A stretch of 64,000 nt of DNA, taken from positions 1,116,001-1,180,000 of the forward strand of contig NZ_JAPEPZ010000001.1 in assembly GCF_026339875.1 (NCBI RefSeq). The letters run 5' to 3'. Origin of the DNA: Streptomyces sp. NBC_01571. GTDB lineage: Bacteria; Actinomycetota; Actinomycetes; Streptomycetales; Streptomycetaceae. The notes below the pieces were generated by a model that searched no databases, was not told the origin of the DNA, and was given only the letters and a program-made list of their open reading frames with translations. Position 1 is the stretch's first letter. Each line of letters starts with the position of its first letter. A program made the translations under genes and the position numbers. Of this stretch, positions 18,017-26,895 are shown piece by piece.

Positions 18017-18141
18017 CGCCCGGCAACTCCGGCCATGCTCCGGCCCGCCAACTCCGACCGCGGCGCCGCCCGGCAACTCCCACTTCGGCCCCGCCCGGCA
18101 ACTCCGGCCATGCTCCCGCCCGGGAACTCCGTCCCACGTCG
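18017..18141. repeat. Five-unit 25-bp tandem repeat
   Basis: The core CGCCCGGCAACTCC (variants GGCCCGCCAACTCC and CGCCCGGGAACTCC) recurs at 18017, 18042, 18067, 18092 and 18117, exactly 25 bp apart. Units 1 and 4 are identical over all 25 bases; the others diverge in the second half. It fills much of the 430-bp gap between the dehydrogenase and the SAV_915 gene. A 25-bp period rules out a coding repeat. Confidence 0.88.
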
Positions 18142-18306
18142 ACCGCGCATCCCCGCGATCGTCAGTGACGCGTTATGGGTACGCCGCTTCCCGTCAAGCA
18201 TCCGTCAGCGCCGGGCCCCGGCCCAGGTCGGCGGGGCATAGCTTCGTCGATGCGTCCGGCCGATCCGACCGGACGACGCACGTCGCCTTCTCCGAGGAGC
18301 AGCACC

Positions 18307-18723
18307 ATGTCTCCAGTCGAGCATGCCGAGGACCCCGAACCCTCCGAACGCTTCCCGGCCGGACTTCTCTTCGTTCCTGTCCGGCCGGGGTACGCGGGCT
18401 CCACGGCCCGGTTCTTCCGCACCCCCCTGGGCGGCCGTACGGCCGTCGGTTTCACCTCGGCGGCGAAGCTCACCGCCACGCTGGGCGCCGACCACCCCCA
18501 CCTCAAGCTCTCCGAACCCGCGCTGCGCGCGCTCGCCGCGCCCCTGGGCGTCACGGCCCTCGTCGTCGACCCGTCGTTCTCCGCCCCCGCGGTCGACCGC
18601 GCCGCGGCCACGGTCCGCGAGCGGGGAAACTCCTGGCGCCGCTGGCATCCCGAACACGTCGGCGCCCTGCGGGTGACCGGCGCGGCCGCCGTCGTCGCGT
18701 GCCTGAACCTGCTGATCGGCTGA
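18307..18723 (+). CDS. SAV_915-family small protein
   Basis: A 138-residue soluble protein. Start ATG 18307 has GAGGAG upstream. It contains STARFFRTPLGGRTAVGFTS and LSEPALRALAAPLGVTALVV, the hallmarks of the Streptomyces SAV_915 family (related to SseB-like N-terminal domains), whose function is unknown. It is very probably cotranscribed with the decarboxylase gene that follows, whose ribosome site overlaps this stop codon. Confidence 0.8.
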   Translation: MSPVEHAEDPEPSERFPAGLLFVPVRPGYAGSTARFFRTPLGGRTAVGFTSAAKLTATLGADHPHLKLSEPALRALAAPLGVTALVVDPSFSAPAVDRAAATVRERGNSWRRWHPEHVGALRVTGAAAVVACLNLLIG

Positions 18724-18732
18724 GGAGACACC

Positions 18733-20136
18733 ATGTCCATCCAGGACGCCCCCCTTCAGGACATGGCCTTTCAGGCATCGCCCCGCGTCCTCGGCACCGC
18801 CGGCACCTCCGACGACGCCGACGCCGACGCCAGGGATGCCGACGGCCTGTCCGTGTGGCCACGCTCCGCCCGCTCCGCCGCCGACGGCGACGTCCGTGTC
18901 GGCGGCGTTTCCCTCACCGAGACCGCCGACCGCTTCGGCACCCCCGTCTACGTCCTCGACGAGCAGGAGGTCCGCGAACGCTGCCGCACCTACCGCACGG
19001 CGTTCCCCGAGGCCGACGTCGTCTACGCGGCCAAGGCGTTCCTGTCGCGGGCCGTGGTGCGCTGGGTGCGGGAGGAGGGCCTCGGCCTCGACGTCTGCTC
19101 CGCCGGAGAACTCGAACTCGCCGTGAGCGCCGGCTTCCCGCCGGAGAAGATCGTGATGCACGGCAACGCAAAGAGCCCCGAGGACCTGCGCACGGCGCTC
19201 GGGCTCGGCGTCGGCCGCATCGTCGTGGACAGCGAATCCGAGATCGCCCGGTTGGCCGCGGTCACTCCCCCCGACAGCCGTCAGAAGGTCATGGTGCGGG
19301 TGGTGCCCGGTATCGCGGCGGGCGGGCACGCCAAGGTGCGCACCGGCACCGACGACCAGAAGTTCGGGCTCTCGATCACGGACGGGTCCGCGGAGCACGC
19401 CGTCGCCCGGATACTCGACCAGCCGCAACTCGAACTCGTCGGCCTGCACTGCCACATCGGCTCGCAGATCACCTCCGTCCAGCCGTACGTCACCGCGGTA
19501 CACCGTGTGGTCGGGCTGATGGCCCGGATGCGCGACCAGCACGGCGTCGCTCTCCCCCAGTTGGACATCGGCGGCGGTCACGCCATCGCCTATCGACCCG
19601 GCGAGGAGAACCTGAACGTCGGGGTCCTGGCCGGCCGGGTCCGCGCCGAACTCGAGGACGGCTGCGCCCGCGCCGGGCTGCCCGTGCCCAGGCTCACCCT
19701 CGAACCCGGCCGGGCGATCATCGGGCCCGCGGGAGTCGCCGTCTACCGGGTCCTCTCGGTCAAGCGCACCGGGGAGCACACTTTCGTGGCCGTCGACGGT
19801 GGCATGAGCGACAACCCGAGGCCCGCGCTGTACGGGGTGCGGTACGCGCCCCGGCTCGTCGGCCGGCCCTCGGCGGTGCCGCCCCGTCTCGTCACCGTCG
19901 TGGGCCGGCACTGCGAGGCGGGTGACGTCCTCGCGGAGGACGTGGCACTCCCGGGCGACGTGCACCCCGGCGACCTCCTCGCCGTCCCCGCGGCCGGTGC
20001 GTACCACCTCTCCATGGCCTCCGGCTACAACCTGGTCGGCCGGCCCCCGGTGGTGGCGGTGTCCGACGGTGCCGCCCGTGTCCTGGTGCGCCGCGAGTCA
20101 CTGGACGACATGAGCCGCCGGGACATCGGGGTGTAG
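18733..20136 (+). CDS. lysA: Diaminopimelate-decarboxylase-like fold III PLP enzyme
   Basis: A 467-residue enzyme. Start ATG 18733 is 10 nt after the SAV_915 stop, with GAGGAG between. After a 55-residue acidic extension come the alanine-racemase-like barrel and beta domains: PLP Lys101 in YAAKAF, HCHIGSQ (240-245), DIGGGH (278-283), EPGR (324-327), and substrate-site GRHCEAGD (Cys394) and GAYHLSMASGYN. These favour meso-DAP decarboxylation to lysine over arginine or ornithine. It may be a second, accessory lysA, with the SAV_915 protein as partner. The chromosomal lysA is outside this window, so the copy number is inferred. Confidence 0.82.
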   Translation: MSIQDAPLQDMAFQASPRVLGTAGTSDDADADARDADGLSVWPRSARSAADGDVRVGGVSLTETADRFGTPVYVLDEQEVRERCRTYRTAFPEADVVYAAKAFLSRAVVRWVREEGLGLDVCSAGELELAVSAGFPPEKIVMHGNAKSPEDLRTALGLGVGRIVVDSESEIARLAAVTPPDSRQKVMVRVVPGIAAGGHAKVRTGTDDQKFGLSITDGSAEHAVARILDQPQLELVGLHCHIGSQITSVQPYVTAVHRVVGLMARMRDQHGVALPQLDIGGGHAIAYRPGEENLNVGVLAGRVRAELEDGCARAGLPVPRLTLEPGRAIIGPAGVAVYRVLSVKRTGEHTFVAVDGGMSDNPRPALYGVRYAPRLVGRPSAVPPRLVTVVGRHCEAGDVLAEDVALPGDVHPGDLLAVPAAGAYHLSMASGYNLVGRPPVVAVSDGAARVLVRRESLDDMSRRDIGV

Positions 20137-20317
20137 TCCCGGGACCGCTCCGGTCCTGCGCCGGCGCTCCCGCCCGCCGCCGGCACTCGGTGGCAGCCAC
20201 TCGTGCCCTGACAGGAAGCAGGTGGCCGCCACCGCGTGCCCGCACCTCATGAAGATCCCCCCTGTCACCCCCGCGTCACCCCCACAACACCCCCTTGCCC
20301 ATGGGAACGAGGTCTCG

Positions 20318-20407
20318 ATGACCGTGGAGAACACCGTCGGCCTGATCGTGGCCGTCGCCCTGCTCGCCTACCTGATCATCGCGCTGATCAAGCCGGAGAA
20401 GTTCTGA
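20318..20407 (+). CDS. kdpF: KdpF, small subunit of the K+-transporting ATPase
   Basis: A 29-residue single-span peptide ([18 protein letters not shown]..., ending LIKPEKF) from ATG 20318. It matches KdpF, which sits at the protein-lipid interface and stabilises the KdpABC complex. Its stop codon overlaps the kdpB start (TGATG), so the two are translationally coupled. The ribosome site is weak (GAACGAGG upstream). Confidence 0.9.
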   Translation: MTVENTVGLIVAVALLAYLIIALIKPEKF

Positions 20408-22575
20408 TGTCCGCCCCCGCCCAGACCCTGCCCGCACCGGTGCCGGCCTCCCCTCCGCCCGGAATCGAGAAGCCGCCGCGCCGGGTCGGCGCCGGAATGC
20501 TCGATCCGACACAGCTGTGGCGCGCGCTCCCGCAGGCGTTCACCAAACTGAATCCGGTGACCCTGTTCCGTAACCCGGTCATGTTCGTGACCGAGGTCGG
20601 TGCCGCGCTGACCACGGGCATCGCGATGGTGCACCCCGGTCTCTTCGCCTGGCTGATCACCGGCTGGTTGTGGCTGACGGTGGTCTTCGCCAACCTCGCC
20701 GAGGCCGTGGCCGAGAGCCGCGGCAAGGCGCAGGCCGACTCGCTGCGCCGGACCCGGCAGCAGACCACCGCGTGGCGGCTCGCGGGCTGGGAGCCCGGGG
20801 CCGCCAAGGACGCCTACCTCGAAGAGGCCGTCGCCGCCTCGGAGTTGAGGCGGGGCGACATCGTGTCCGTACCGGCCGGGGAGTTCATCCCCGGAGACGG
20901 CGACGTCATCGAGGGCGCGGCGAGCGTCGACGAGTCGGCGATCACCGGTGAGTCGGCGCCCGTCATCCGTGAGTCGGGCGGCGACCGCAGCGCGGTCACC
21001 GGAGGCACCCGGGTGCTCTCCGACCACCTCGTCGTACGCGTCACCCAGGAACCCGGGGACAGCTTCCTGGACCGGATGATCAGCCTGGTCGAGGGGGCCA
21101 ACCGGCAGAAGACGCCCAACGAGCTGGCCCTCAACCTGTTGCTGGTCATGCTGACCTTCGTCTTCCTGGTCGCGGTCGTGACCCTCCAGCCGATGGCGAT
21201 CTTCTCCAAGGACGCGATGGCCGCCGCGCACGACACCGCGGCGCTGAACGCGAACGGTGTCACCGCCATCGTCCTCGTCTCGCTGCTCGTCTGTCTGATC
21301 CCGACCACGATCGGCGCGCTGCTCTCGGCGATCGGTATCGCGGGCATGGACCGGCTGGTGCAGCGGAACGTACTGGCCATGTCCGGAAGGGCCGTCGAGG
21401 CCGCCGGTGACGTCAACACCCTGCTGCTCGACAAGACGGGCACGATCACCTTCGGCAACCGGCGGGCGAGCGCGTTCCTCCCGGTCGGGGACGTCCCCAT
21501 GGAGCGGCTGGCGCGGGCCGCGCTTCTCTCCAGCCTGGCCGACGAGACGCCTGAGGGCCGTTCCGTCGTCGAGTTCGCCTACGAGAAGCACGAGTTGACC
21601 CAGCAGGTCGCGAACGGCGCCGAGTGGGTGCCGTTCACCGCCGCCACCCGCATGTCCGGAGTCGACCTTCCCGACGGGCAGCGGCTGCGCAAGGGCGCCG
21701 CGGCTTCGGTCTCGGCCTGGGTGCGCGAGCGGGGCGGTGAGGTCCCGCTCGCGCTGGGGGCGGTCGTGGACCAGGTCTCCGCGTCGGGCGGTACGCCCCT
21801 GGCCGTGGCGCGGTCCACGAGTGACGGCCGGGCAGAGGTGCTCGGCGTCGTCCACCTCAAGGACGTCGTCAAGCCGGGTCTGCGGGAACGCTTCGACGAG
21901 CTGCGCCGGATGGGCATCCGTACGGTGATGATCACCGGCGACAACCCGGTGACCGCGAAGGCGATCGCCGAGGAGGCGGGCGTCGACGACTTCCTGGCCG
22001 AGGCCACGCCGGAGGACAAGCTGGAGCTCATCAAACGGGAGCAGGCCGGCGGTCACCTCATCGCGATGACGGGTGACGGTACGAACGACGCCCCGGCGCT
22101 CGCGCAGGCGGACGTCGGCGTGGCGATGAACACGGGTACGTCGGCCGCCAAGGAGGCCGGCAACATGGTCGACCTGGACTCGGACCCCACGAAGATCATC
22201 GAGATCGTCGAGATCGGCAAGCAACTCCTCATCACCCGGGGCGCGCTGACGACGTTCTCGATCGCCAACGACATCGCCAAGTACTTCGCGATCCTGCCCG
22301 CGATGTTCGCCGCCGTGTATCCGGGGCTCGACCGGCTCAACATCATGGATCTGCACTCGCCGCTGTCCGCGATCCTCTCCGCGGTCGTCTTCAACGCGGT
22401 GGTCATCGTGGCGCTGATCCCACTCGCCCTGCGCGGTGTGCGCTACCGGCCGTCGTCCGCCTCCGCGCTGCTCACCCGCAACCTGTGGATCTACGGGCTC
22501 GGCGGCGTCGTCGCGCCCTTCCTCGCCATCAAGTTCATCGACTTCGCCCTCGTCCAGTTCATCCCGGGGATCTGA
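20407..22575 (+). CDS. kdpB: KdpB, catalytic P-type ATPase subunit of the K+ pump
   Basis: A 722-residue P-type ATPase that drives K+ uptake by the KdpFABC complex. The ATG overlaps the kdpF stop. Motifs: TGES (180-183) in the actuator domain, with the serine whose phosphorylation inhibits E. coli KdpB; the [13 protein letters not shown] membrane helix; the phosphorylation site DKTGTIT with Asp342; and the hinge [12 protein letters not shown]. The next gene is kdpC rather than kdpA, an uncommon order. Expression is expected at low K+, normally through KdpDE, but neither sensor nor regulator gene is nearby. Confidence 0.97.
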   Translation: MSAPAQTLPAPVPASPPPGIEKPPRRVGAGMLDPTQLWRALPQAFTKLNPVTLFRNPVMFVTEVGAALTTGIAMVHPGLFAWLITGWLWLTVVFANLAEAVAESRGKAQADSLRRTRQQTTAWRLAGWEPGAAKDAYLEEAVAASELRRGDIVSVPAGEFIPGDGDVIEGAASVDESAITGESAPVIRESGGDRSAVTGGTRVLSDHLVVRVTQEPGDSFLDRMISLVEGANRQKTPNELALNLLLVMLTFVFLVAVVTLQPMAIFSKDAMAAAHDTAALNANGVTAIVLVSLLVCLIPTTIGALLSAIGIAGMDRLVQRNVLAMSGRAVEAAGDVNTLLLDKTGTITFGNRRASAFLPVGDVPMERLARAALLSSLADETPEGRSVVEFAYEKHELTQQVANGAEWVPFTAATRMSGVDLPDGQRLRKGAAASVSAWVRERGGEVPLALGAVVDQVSASGGTPLAVARSTSDGRAEVLGVVHLKDVVKPGLRERFDELRRMGIRTVMITGDNPVTAKAIAEEAGVDDFLAEATPEDKLELIKREQAGGHLIAMTGDGTNDAPALAQADVGVAMNTGTSAAKEAGNMVDLDSDPTKIIEIVEIGKQLLITRGALTTFSIANDIAKYFAILPAMFAAVYPGLDRLNIMDLHSPLSAILSAVVFNAVVIVALIPLALRGVRYRPSSASALLTRNLWIYGLGGVVAPFLAIKFIDFALVQFIPGI

Positions 22576-22577
22576 CC

Positions 22578-23438
22578 ATGACACGCATCCCGCACTGGCT
22601 CGCCCAGCACCTCGCGGCGCTCCGGGTGGTCCTCGTACTGACCCTCCTGACCGGGCTGGCCTATCCGCTGGCCATGACGGCCTTCGCCCAGGTCCCCGGC
22701 CTGGACGGCAGGTCCGAGGTCACCGCCGCCGACGGCAGGGACGCCGGATCCTCCCTGATCGGCCAGTCGTTCACGGACGCCAAGGGCAACCCGCTGAAGC
22801 GGTACTTCCAGTCCCGGCCGTCCAACGCCGGTACGGGGTACGACGCCACCGCGTCCGGAGCCGGGAACCAGGGCCCCGAGTCCGTCGTCGACACGGCGGA
22901 CAGGCCGAGCCTGCTCACCCTGGTGTGCGGGCGCAGCAAGGCGGTCGGCGAGCTCGAAGGCGTCGACGGCTCCCGCCCGTTCTGCACACCGGACGGTGTG
23001 GGAGCGGTCCTCGGCGTCTTCCACGACGGCGGTACGCGCGGCCGGGTCACCAAGGTCGTCAGTCTCGACCAGGCATGTCCGGCCAGGCCGTTCGTCAGCT
23101 CCTACAAGGGAGTTGACGTCGTCTGCGCCGAGCCCGGCACGGACTACAGCCGTGCCGTGACCGTCCCCGTACGTGGCGACGCGCCGGCCGACCCGGTCGT
23201 CCCCGCCGACGCGGTGACCGCGAGCGGCAGCGGGCTCGACCCGCACATCAGCCCCGCGTACGCGAAGCTCCAGGCGCCCCGCGTCGCCCGCGAGCGTGGC
23301 GCGGACGTGGCCGACGTACGCGAGTTGATCGAGAAGTACACCACCGGCCGCACGCTCGGCGTGCTCGGCGAGCCGGGCGTCGATGTCGTCGAGCTGAACG
23401 TCGCGCTCGACCGTACCTACCCCCAGCAGGGAGCCTGA
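22578..23438 (+). CDS. kdpC: KdpC subunit, enlarged form
   Basis: 286 residues, ATG 2 nt after the kdpB stop. One N-terminal membrane span (about 15-37) precedes the periplasmic-side domain with GSSLIGQSF, YFQSRPS, SGLDPHISPAYA and VDVVELNVALD, the conserved KdpC signatures. The family norm is about 190 residues. The extra length is a Cys-containing insertion of roughly 80-90 residues (about 105-195), with four Cys, between the two conserved halves. KdpC stabilises and activates the A-B complex. The four Cys could form extracytoplasmic disulfides (inference). Confidence 0.94.
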   Translation: MTRIPHWLAQHLAALRVVLVLTLLTGLAYPLAMTAFAQVPGLDGRSEVTAADGRDAGSSLIGQSFTDAKGNPLKRYFQSRPSNAGTGYDATASGAGNQGPESVVDTADRPSLLTLVCGRSKAVGELEGVDGSRPFCTPDGVGAVLGVFHDGGTRGRVTKVVSLDQACPARPFVSSYKGVDVVCAEPGTDYSRAVTVPVRGDAPADPVVPADAVTASGSGLDPHISPAYAKLQAPRVARERGADVADVRELIEKYTTGRTLGVLGEPGVDVVELNVALDRTYPQQGA

Positions 23439-23440
23439 TC

Positions 23441-25090
23441 ATGGCCGCCTGGATCCAGGCATCGCTCGTCCTCGCCGTGGTGGTGGGGCTGCACGTTCCG
23501 CTCGGCGACTACATGGCCCGAGTCCTGGACGGCGGCCGGCACTGGCGCGGGGAGAGAGCCCTCTATCGCGCGTGCGGCATCGACCCGGACAGGGAGCAGA
23601 CCTGGCGGCACTACCTCACCGCACTGCTCGCCTTCTCGGTCATGAGCATCGCGGCGCTCTTCGCCCTCTTCACCCTCCAGGGCAAGCTGCCCTGGTCGAC
23701 GGGTCACGCGGGCATGCCGTGGCGGCTCGCGCTGCACACCGCCGTCTCCTTCACGACCAACACCAGCTGGCAGAACTACGCCGGCGAGTCCACCACCGGG
23801 CACCTCGCCGTCATGGCGGGTCTGGGGGTCCAGGCGTTCGCGTCGGCGGCGGTCGGTATCTGCGTGGCGCTCGTCCTGGTGCGCGGGCTCGTCCGGCGCA
23901 GCACCGCCGACCTCGGCAACTTCTGGGTGGACCTCCTTCGGACGATCTTCCGCGTCCTGCTCCCGATGGCGGTCGTCGGTGGCCTGATCCTGTTGGCGGG
24001 CGGGGTGATCCAGGGGCTCGGCGCCGGCCACACCGTCACCACGGTCGCGGGCGGCAAGCAGACGATCCTCGACGGACCGGTCGGCTCCTGGGAGCCGATC
24101 AAGCTCTTCACCGGTGACGGCGGCGGCGTCTTCAACGCCAACAGCGCCCACCCCTTCGAGAACCCGAGCGCCTGGACCAACGCCTTCGAGATCGTGCTGA
24201 TGCTGCTGATCCCGACGGCCTGCATCCGCATGTTCGGCCGGATGATCGGCAGCCTGAAGCAGAGCTGGACCCTGCTGACGGTCGTCGGCATCCTCTTCGG
24301 CCTGCTCCTCGTAGCCGGCACGCTGGCCCAGTCCGCGCACACCGGCACGGTCACCCAGGCGGTCGGCGGCCCGTACGAGGGCACCGAGACCCGCTTCGGC
24401 GTCCCCGGCTCGACGCTGTTCGGCGTGGGGGCCACGGGCTCGGCGGACGGCGCGGCCAACTCCTCGTACGACAGCTTCTCCAGTCTCGGCGGCGGGGTGC
24501 TGCTGTCCGCGATGATGCTCGGCGAGATCGCGCCCGGTGGCACGGGCAGCGGACTGTACGGCCTGATCATGGTGGTGCTGGTGGCCGTCTTCATCGGCGG
24601 TCTGATGGTCGGCCGCACGCCCGAATACCTGCGCAAGCGGATCGGGTTCGGGGAGATGCGCTGGGTCGTGGTGTACGCGCTGATCCCGCCCACCGTCATC
24701 CTGGCCTGCACGGGCGTCGCGCTCGCCTTCGGCGACGGCCAGACCTCGATGGGCAACCCGGGGGCGCACGGTCTCACCGAGCTGATCTACGCCTACACGA
24801 GCAACACCAACAGCAACGGCAGCGCGATGGCGGGCTTCAACGGCGCCACGGACTTCCACAACCTCCTGATGGTGGTCGCGATGCTGGCGGGGCGGTATCT
24901 CCCGATGGTGGCCGTGCTGGCCCTGGCCGGACGGCTCGCCAAGCAGCAGCCGGGCGTCGTCACCGTCGGCACGCTGCGCGCCCAGGGTGTCAACTTCGTC
25001 GTCCTCGCCACGGCCGCGGCGGTCATCCTGGCGTTGCTCAACTTCCTGCCGGCGCTGTCCCTCGGCACCATCGCCGACGGGCTCCTGTAA
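23441..25090 (+). CDS. kdpA: KdpA, potassium-binding subunit
   Basis: 549 residues with about ten membrane spans, ATG 2 nt after the kdpC stop. It carries the four degenerate selectivity-filter regions of the Trk/KtrB/KdpA superfamily: TNTSWQNYAGE, GGGVFNANSAHPFENP, the loop with SADGAANSSYD, and TNSNGSAMAG. It forms the channel-like subunit that binds extracellular K+. It is the last gene of the operon and two hairpins follow. In most bacteria kdpA precedes kdpB; here it is last. Confidence 0.97.
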   Translation: MAAWIQASLVLAVVVGLHVPLGDYMARVLDGGRHWRGERALYRACGIDPDREQTWRHYLTALLAFSVMSIAALFALFTLQGKLPWSTGHAGMPWRLALHTAVSFTTNTSWQNYAGESTTGHLAVMAGLGVQAFASAAVGICVALVLVRGLVRRSTADLGNFWVDLLRTIFRVLLPMAVVGGLILLAGGVIQGLGAGHTVTTVAGGKQTILDGPVGSWEPIKLFTGDGGGVFNANSAHPFENPSAWTNAFEIVLMLLIPTACIRMFGRMIGSLKQSWTLLTVVGILFGLLLVAGTLAQSAHTGTVTQAVGGPYEGTETRFGVPGSTLFGVGATGSADGAANSSYDSFSSLGGGVLLSAMMLGEIAPGGTGSGLYGLIMVVLVAVFIGGLMVGRTPEYLRKRIGFGEMRWVVVYALIPPTVILACTGVALAFGDGQTSMGNPGAHGLTELIYAYTSNTNSNGSAMAGFNGATDFHNLLMVVAMLAGRYLPMVAVLALAGRLAKQQPGVVTVGTLRAQGVNFVVLATAAAVILALLNFLPALSLGTIADGLL

Positions 25091-25097
25091 CCCCGTA

Positions 25098-25133
25098 CCG
25101 GCTGAGCTCCCGGCCCGTCACAGGCTCAGCCGG
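25098..25133 (+). terminator. First terminator of the kdp operon
   Basis: Perfect 10-bp stem (25098-25107 with 25124-25133) and a 16-nt loop, starting 8 bp after the kdpA stop. Confidence 0.65.
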
Positions 25134-25178
25134 ACGGCATCCCGCACACGACGGCCACGACGGCGTCGGTGTGTGACC

Positions 25179-25209
25179 CGGCGCGGCCGCCACCAGGCGG
25201 GCCGCGCCG
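25179..25209 (+). terminator. Second terminator-like hairpin after kdpA
   Basis: Perfect 10-bp GC-rich stem (25179-25188 with 25200-25209), 11-nt loop, followed by TCGGGGTTTCC. With the preceding hairpin it isolates the operon. Confidence 0.6.
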
Positions 25210-25357
25210 TCGGGGTTTCCGGCCTGCGGAGCCGGAGGGACCGCGCGTTCCCCTGATCAAATGAGACCGCCATGGGCACTCCTTGAATCCGTACCGATCG
25301 CCGGAATGGGGAGCGCATAGAGCCGGAGTTTCCGGCGGCCTCAGCGGCGGACTCGGT

Positions 25358-25636
25358 ATGACGTTCTTCGACGGTGGAGACAGCCTGGACACCGTGCCCG
25401 TCACCGCCACTGGGACAGCCGTCTACTCGGCCCACCTGTCCACCGTCGGAACACACACGATCACAGCCGCCTACAACGGCAGCGACAACTGCAGCGCCTC
25501 GAACGCGGAGGCCACGGTAGTGATCTCAGCCGCGCCGGTGCCCCCGCCTGCCAACGGGGCCTGCCTCCTCGCCTGCGGCGGCCTGATCGACTTCAACGTC
25601 GGCAACATCCACAACGAGATCAACATCCGTCACTAG
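25358..25636 (+). pseudogene. C-terminal remnant of a bacterial Ig-like surface protein
   Basis: 92 codons. TFFDGGDSLDTVPV and STVGTHTITAAYNGSDNCSA are the last strands of a bacterial Ig-like (Big_3_5) repeat. A Pro linker and a short tail (CLLACGGLIDFNVGNIHNEI) follow. The domain lacks its first strands and no signal peptide precedes it, so this looks like the 3' end of a larger exported repeat protein. The tail could be an intact sorting or assembly segment. The ATG at 25358 has no good ribosome site. Confidence 0.6.
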
Positions 25637-25656
25637 AGCTCCGACGTGGGTGAACG

Positions 25657-26001
25657 TCACTCGGAGAGGAGTTCGGTGAGCTGCTCGGCGGCGGTGGCGT
25701 CGCCCCTGTCGGCGAGACGTCGCAGTTCGCCCAGGTCGTCCTGCTCGGTGGCGAGTTCGATCAGCTGGTCGGTCGCGGTGGGGTTCCCGGCGTCGGAAAG
25801 ACGCCGCAACTCCGCCACATCACCCTGCTCGGCCGCGAGTTCTATCAACTGGTCCGTCGCGGTGGGGTTCCCGGCGTCGGAAAGACGCCGCAACTCCGCC
25901 ACATCACCGCACTCGGCGGCGAGTTCGATCAGTTCGTCGAGGGCGTCCTCGTCGCCCTTCTCGGCCCGGTCTCTCAGGGCGGCCAGGTCGGAGTCGTTCA
26001 T
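25657..26001 (-). CDS. Small helical-repeat protein (four 28-residue TPR/HEAT-like units)
   Basis: 114 residues from ATG 26001, with GGGAGG about 10 nt upstream. It consists almost only of a 28-residue helix-turn-helix unit, LIELAAEQGDVAELRRLSDA followed by GNPTATDQ, repeated about four times. It is strongly acidic and has no membrane or signal segment. Such short alpha-solenoids usually mediate protein contacts; no partner is indicated. The two middle units are nearly identical in DNA (84-bp period), so the gene has recently expanded or is kept uniform by recombination. Confidence 0.75.
   Translation of the reverse strand: MNDSDLAALRDRAEKGDEDALDELIELAAECGDVAELRRLSDAGNPTATDQLIELAAEQGDVAELRRLSDAGNPTATDQLIELATEQDDLGELRRLADRGDATAAEQLTELLSE
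25773..25908. repeat. 84-bp-period direct repeat inside the helical-repeat gene
   Basis: 52 identical bases at 25773-25824 and 25857-25908, with similarity extending further upstream of each. The 84-bp step equals 28 codons. Confidence 0.9.
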
Positions 26002-26774
26002 GATGGACAGCCTCCCGTGTCGCCCCGGGCCCGGCCGGCCCGGGGGCGTGTACGTACCTGCCGAGCGCCTTCGCCATGAGCCGCCCGGCCCGGACAGAGG
26101 GTCCCGGCCATTGAGGCCGTGACCACGCGCAGGAGACGCGGCCGCGCGGGCGGAGTGGCCCGGGGCGGCGACGCAGAGCGGCCCACGCGGCCACGGCCTC
26201 ACGACGGAGGGGATGCCCGCGGGCGTCCGGTCCGCGGCCCCCTTCCTGGCCGCGGACCGGGCGAACCCCCCGGGCGGGGCGACCGGTCCGCGCTGTGGCT
26301 GGACCACAGTCCCGGCCCCCGCTCAGGACTGCGCGTGGTGACGGTCGTGGAAATCCCCCTGTTCGAGGCAAGCCGAGAACTCGGGGGAGGTCACGAACCC
26401 TCCAGCGTCACGCCACGGATGGTCGCCCGTGTCCCCCCGTGCCGCCCAGTCTGTGACCGCTTACGGCCTCCGACGTCCTCCGTTGATGTTCTCCTGACGC
26501 CTTCCCCACCTGCCATGACGGAGCCTTGACGTCTGCCTCCGACGCGCCGTAAGAGAAGCGCAAATTCCCTGGTGGAACGGACAGTTCGAGGGCACGGCCC
26601 GGCTATATTTTCCGTCGGCCGCCGGAAAGGCCATGGACGTCAGTGGCCTGACGGCGCTCCTCCTGGAGCGGTCTCGGATGCCTTTCTCGCCCGAAAGCAT
26701 CCGCATGGCCTCCCGGCGGCCGAGCACGCGGCGGCGTTCTCGTCGTCATCCCGTCGCCGACGTCCGTGCACAGG
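26002..26774. other. Long gap and probable promoter region before the second kdpB
   Basis: No supported gene in about 770 bp. A TATATT box at 26604-26609 is the best -10 candidate for the second kdpB, though its -35 is poor. It would give a leader of about 280 nt. The interval 26040-26560 shows nothing recognisable. Confidence 0.45.
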
Positions 26775-26804
26775 TCCGCGGTGCCGGGGCCCCGGCACCG
26801 CGGA
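26775..26804 (+). promoter_or_regulatory. 30-bp perfect palindrome in the leader of the second kdpB
   Basis: 26775-26789 is the exact complement of 26790-26804, about 90 bp upstream of the start codon. In RNA it would form a very stable hairpin, as in attenuators or structured leaders. I could not match it to the c-di-AMP (ydaO) riboswitch that controls K+ genes in other bacteria. Confidence 0.5.
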
Positions 26805-26895
26805 GCCCGGCGGCCACCCCTACCCGTGTCAGCTCGACCGGCCGTCGGCGTGCGCAGCGCACCGGGCCGGTTCCCACCGAGGCTCGAAGGTCCCG

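Noticed and set aside
18017..18141. CRISPR array
   Set aside because: Units are contiguous 25-mers with no spacer-sized unique segments and no cas genes.
17934..18306. Open frames over the 25-bp repeat
   Set aside because: A 25-bp period shifts frame at each unit and the predicted peptides are only repeat-derived.
26610..26895. c-di-AMP (ydaO) riboswitch before the second kdpB
   Set aside because: I could not find the conserved ydaO core; only a palindromic hairpin is supported. A covariance-model search would settle it.
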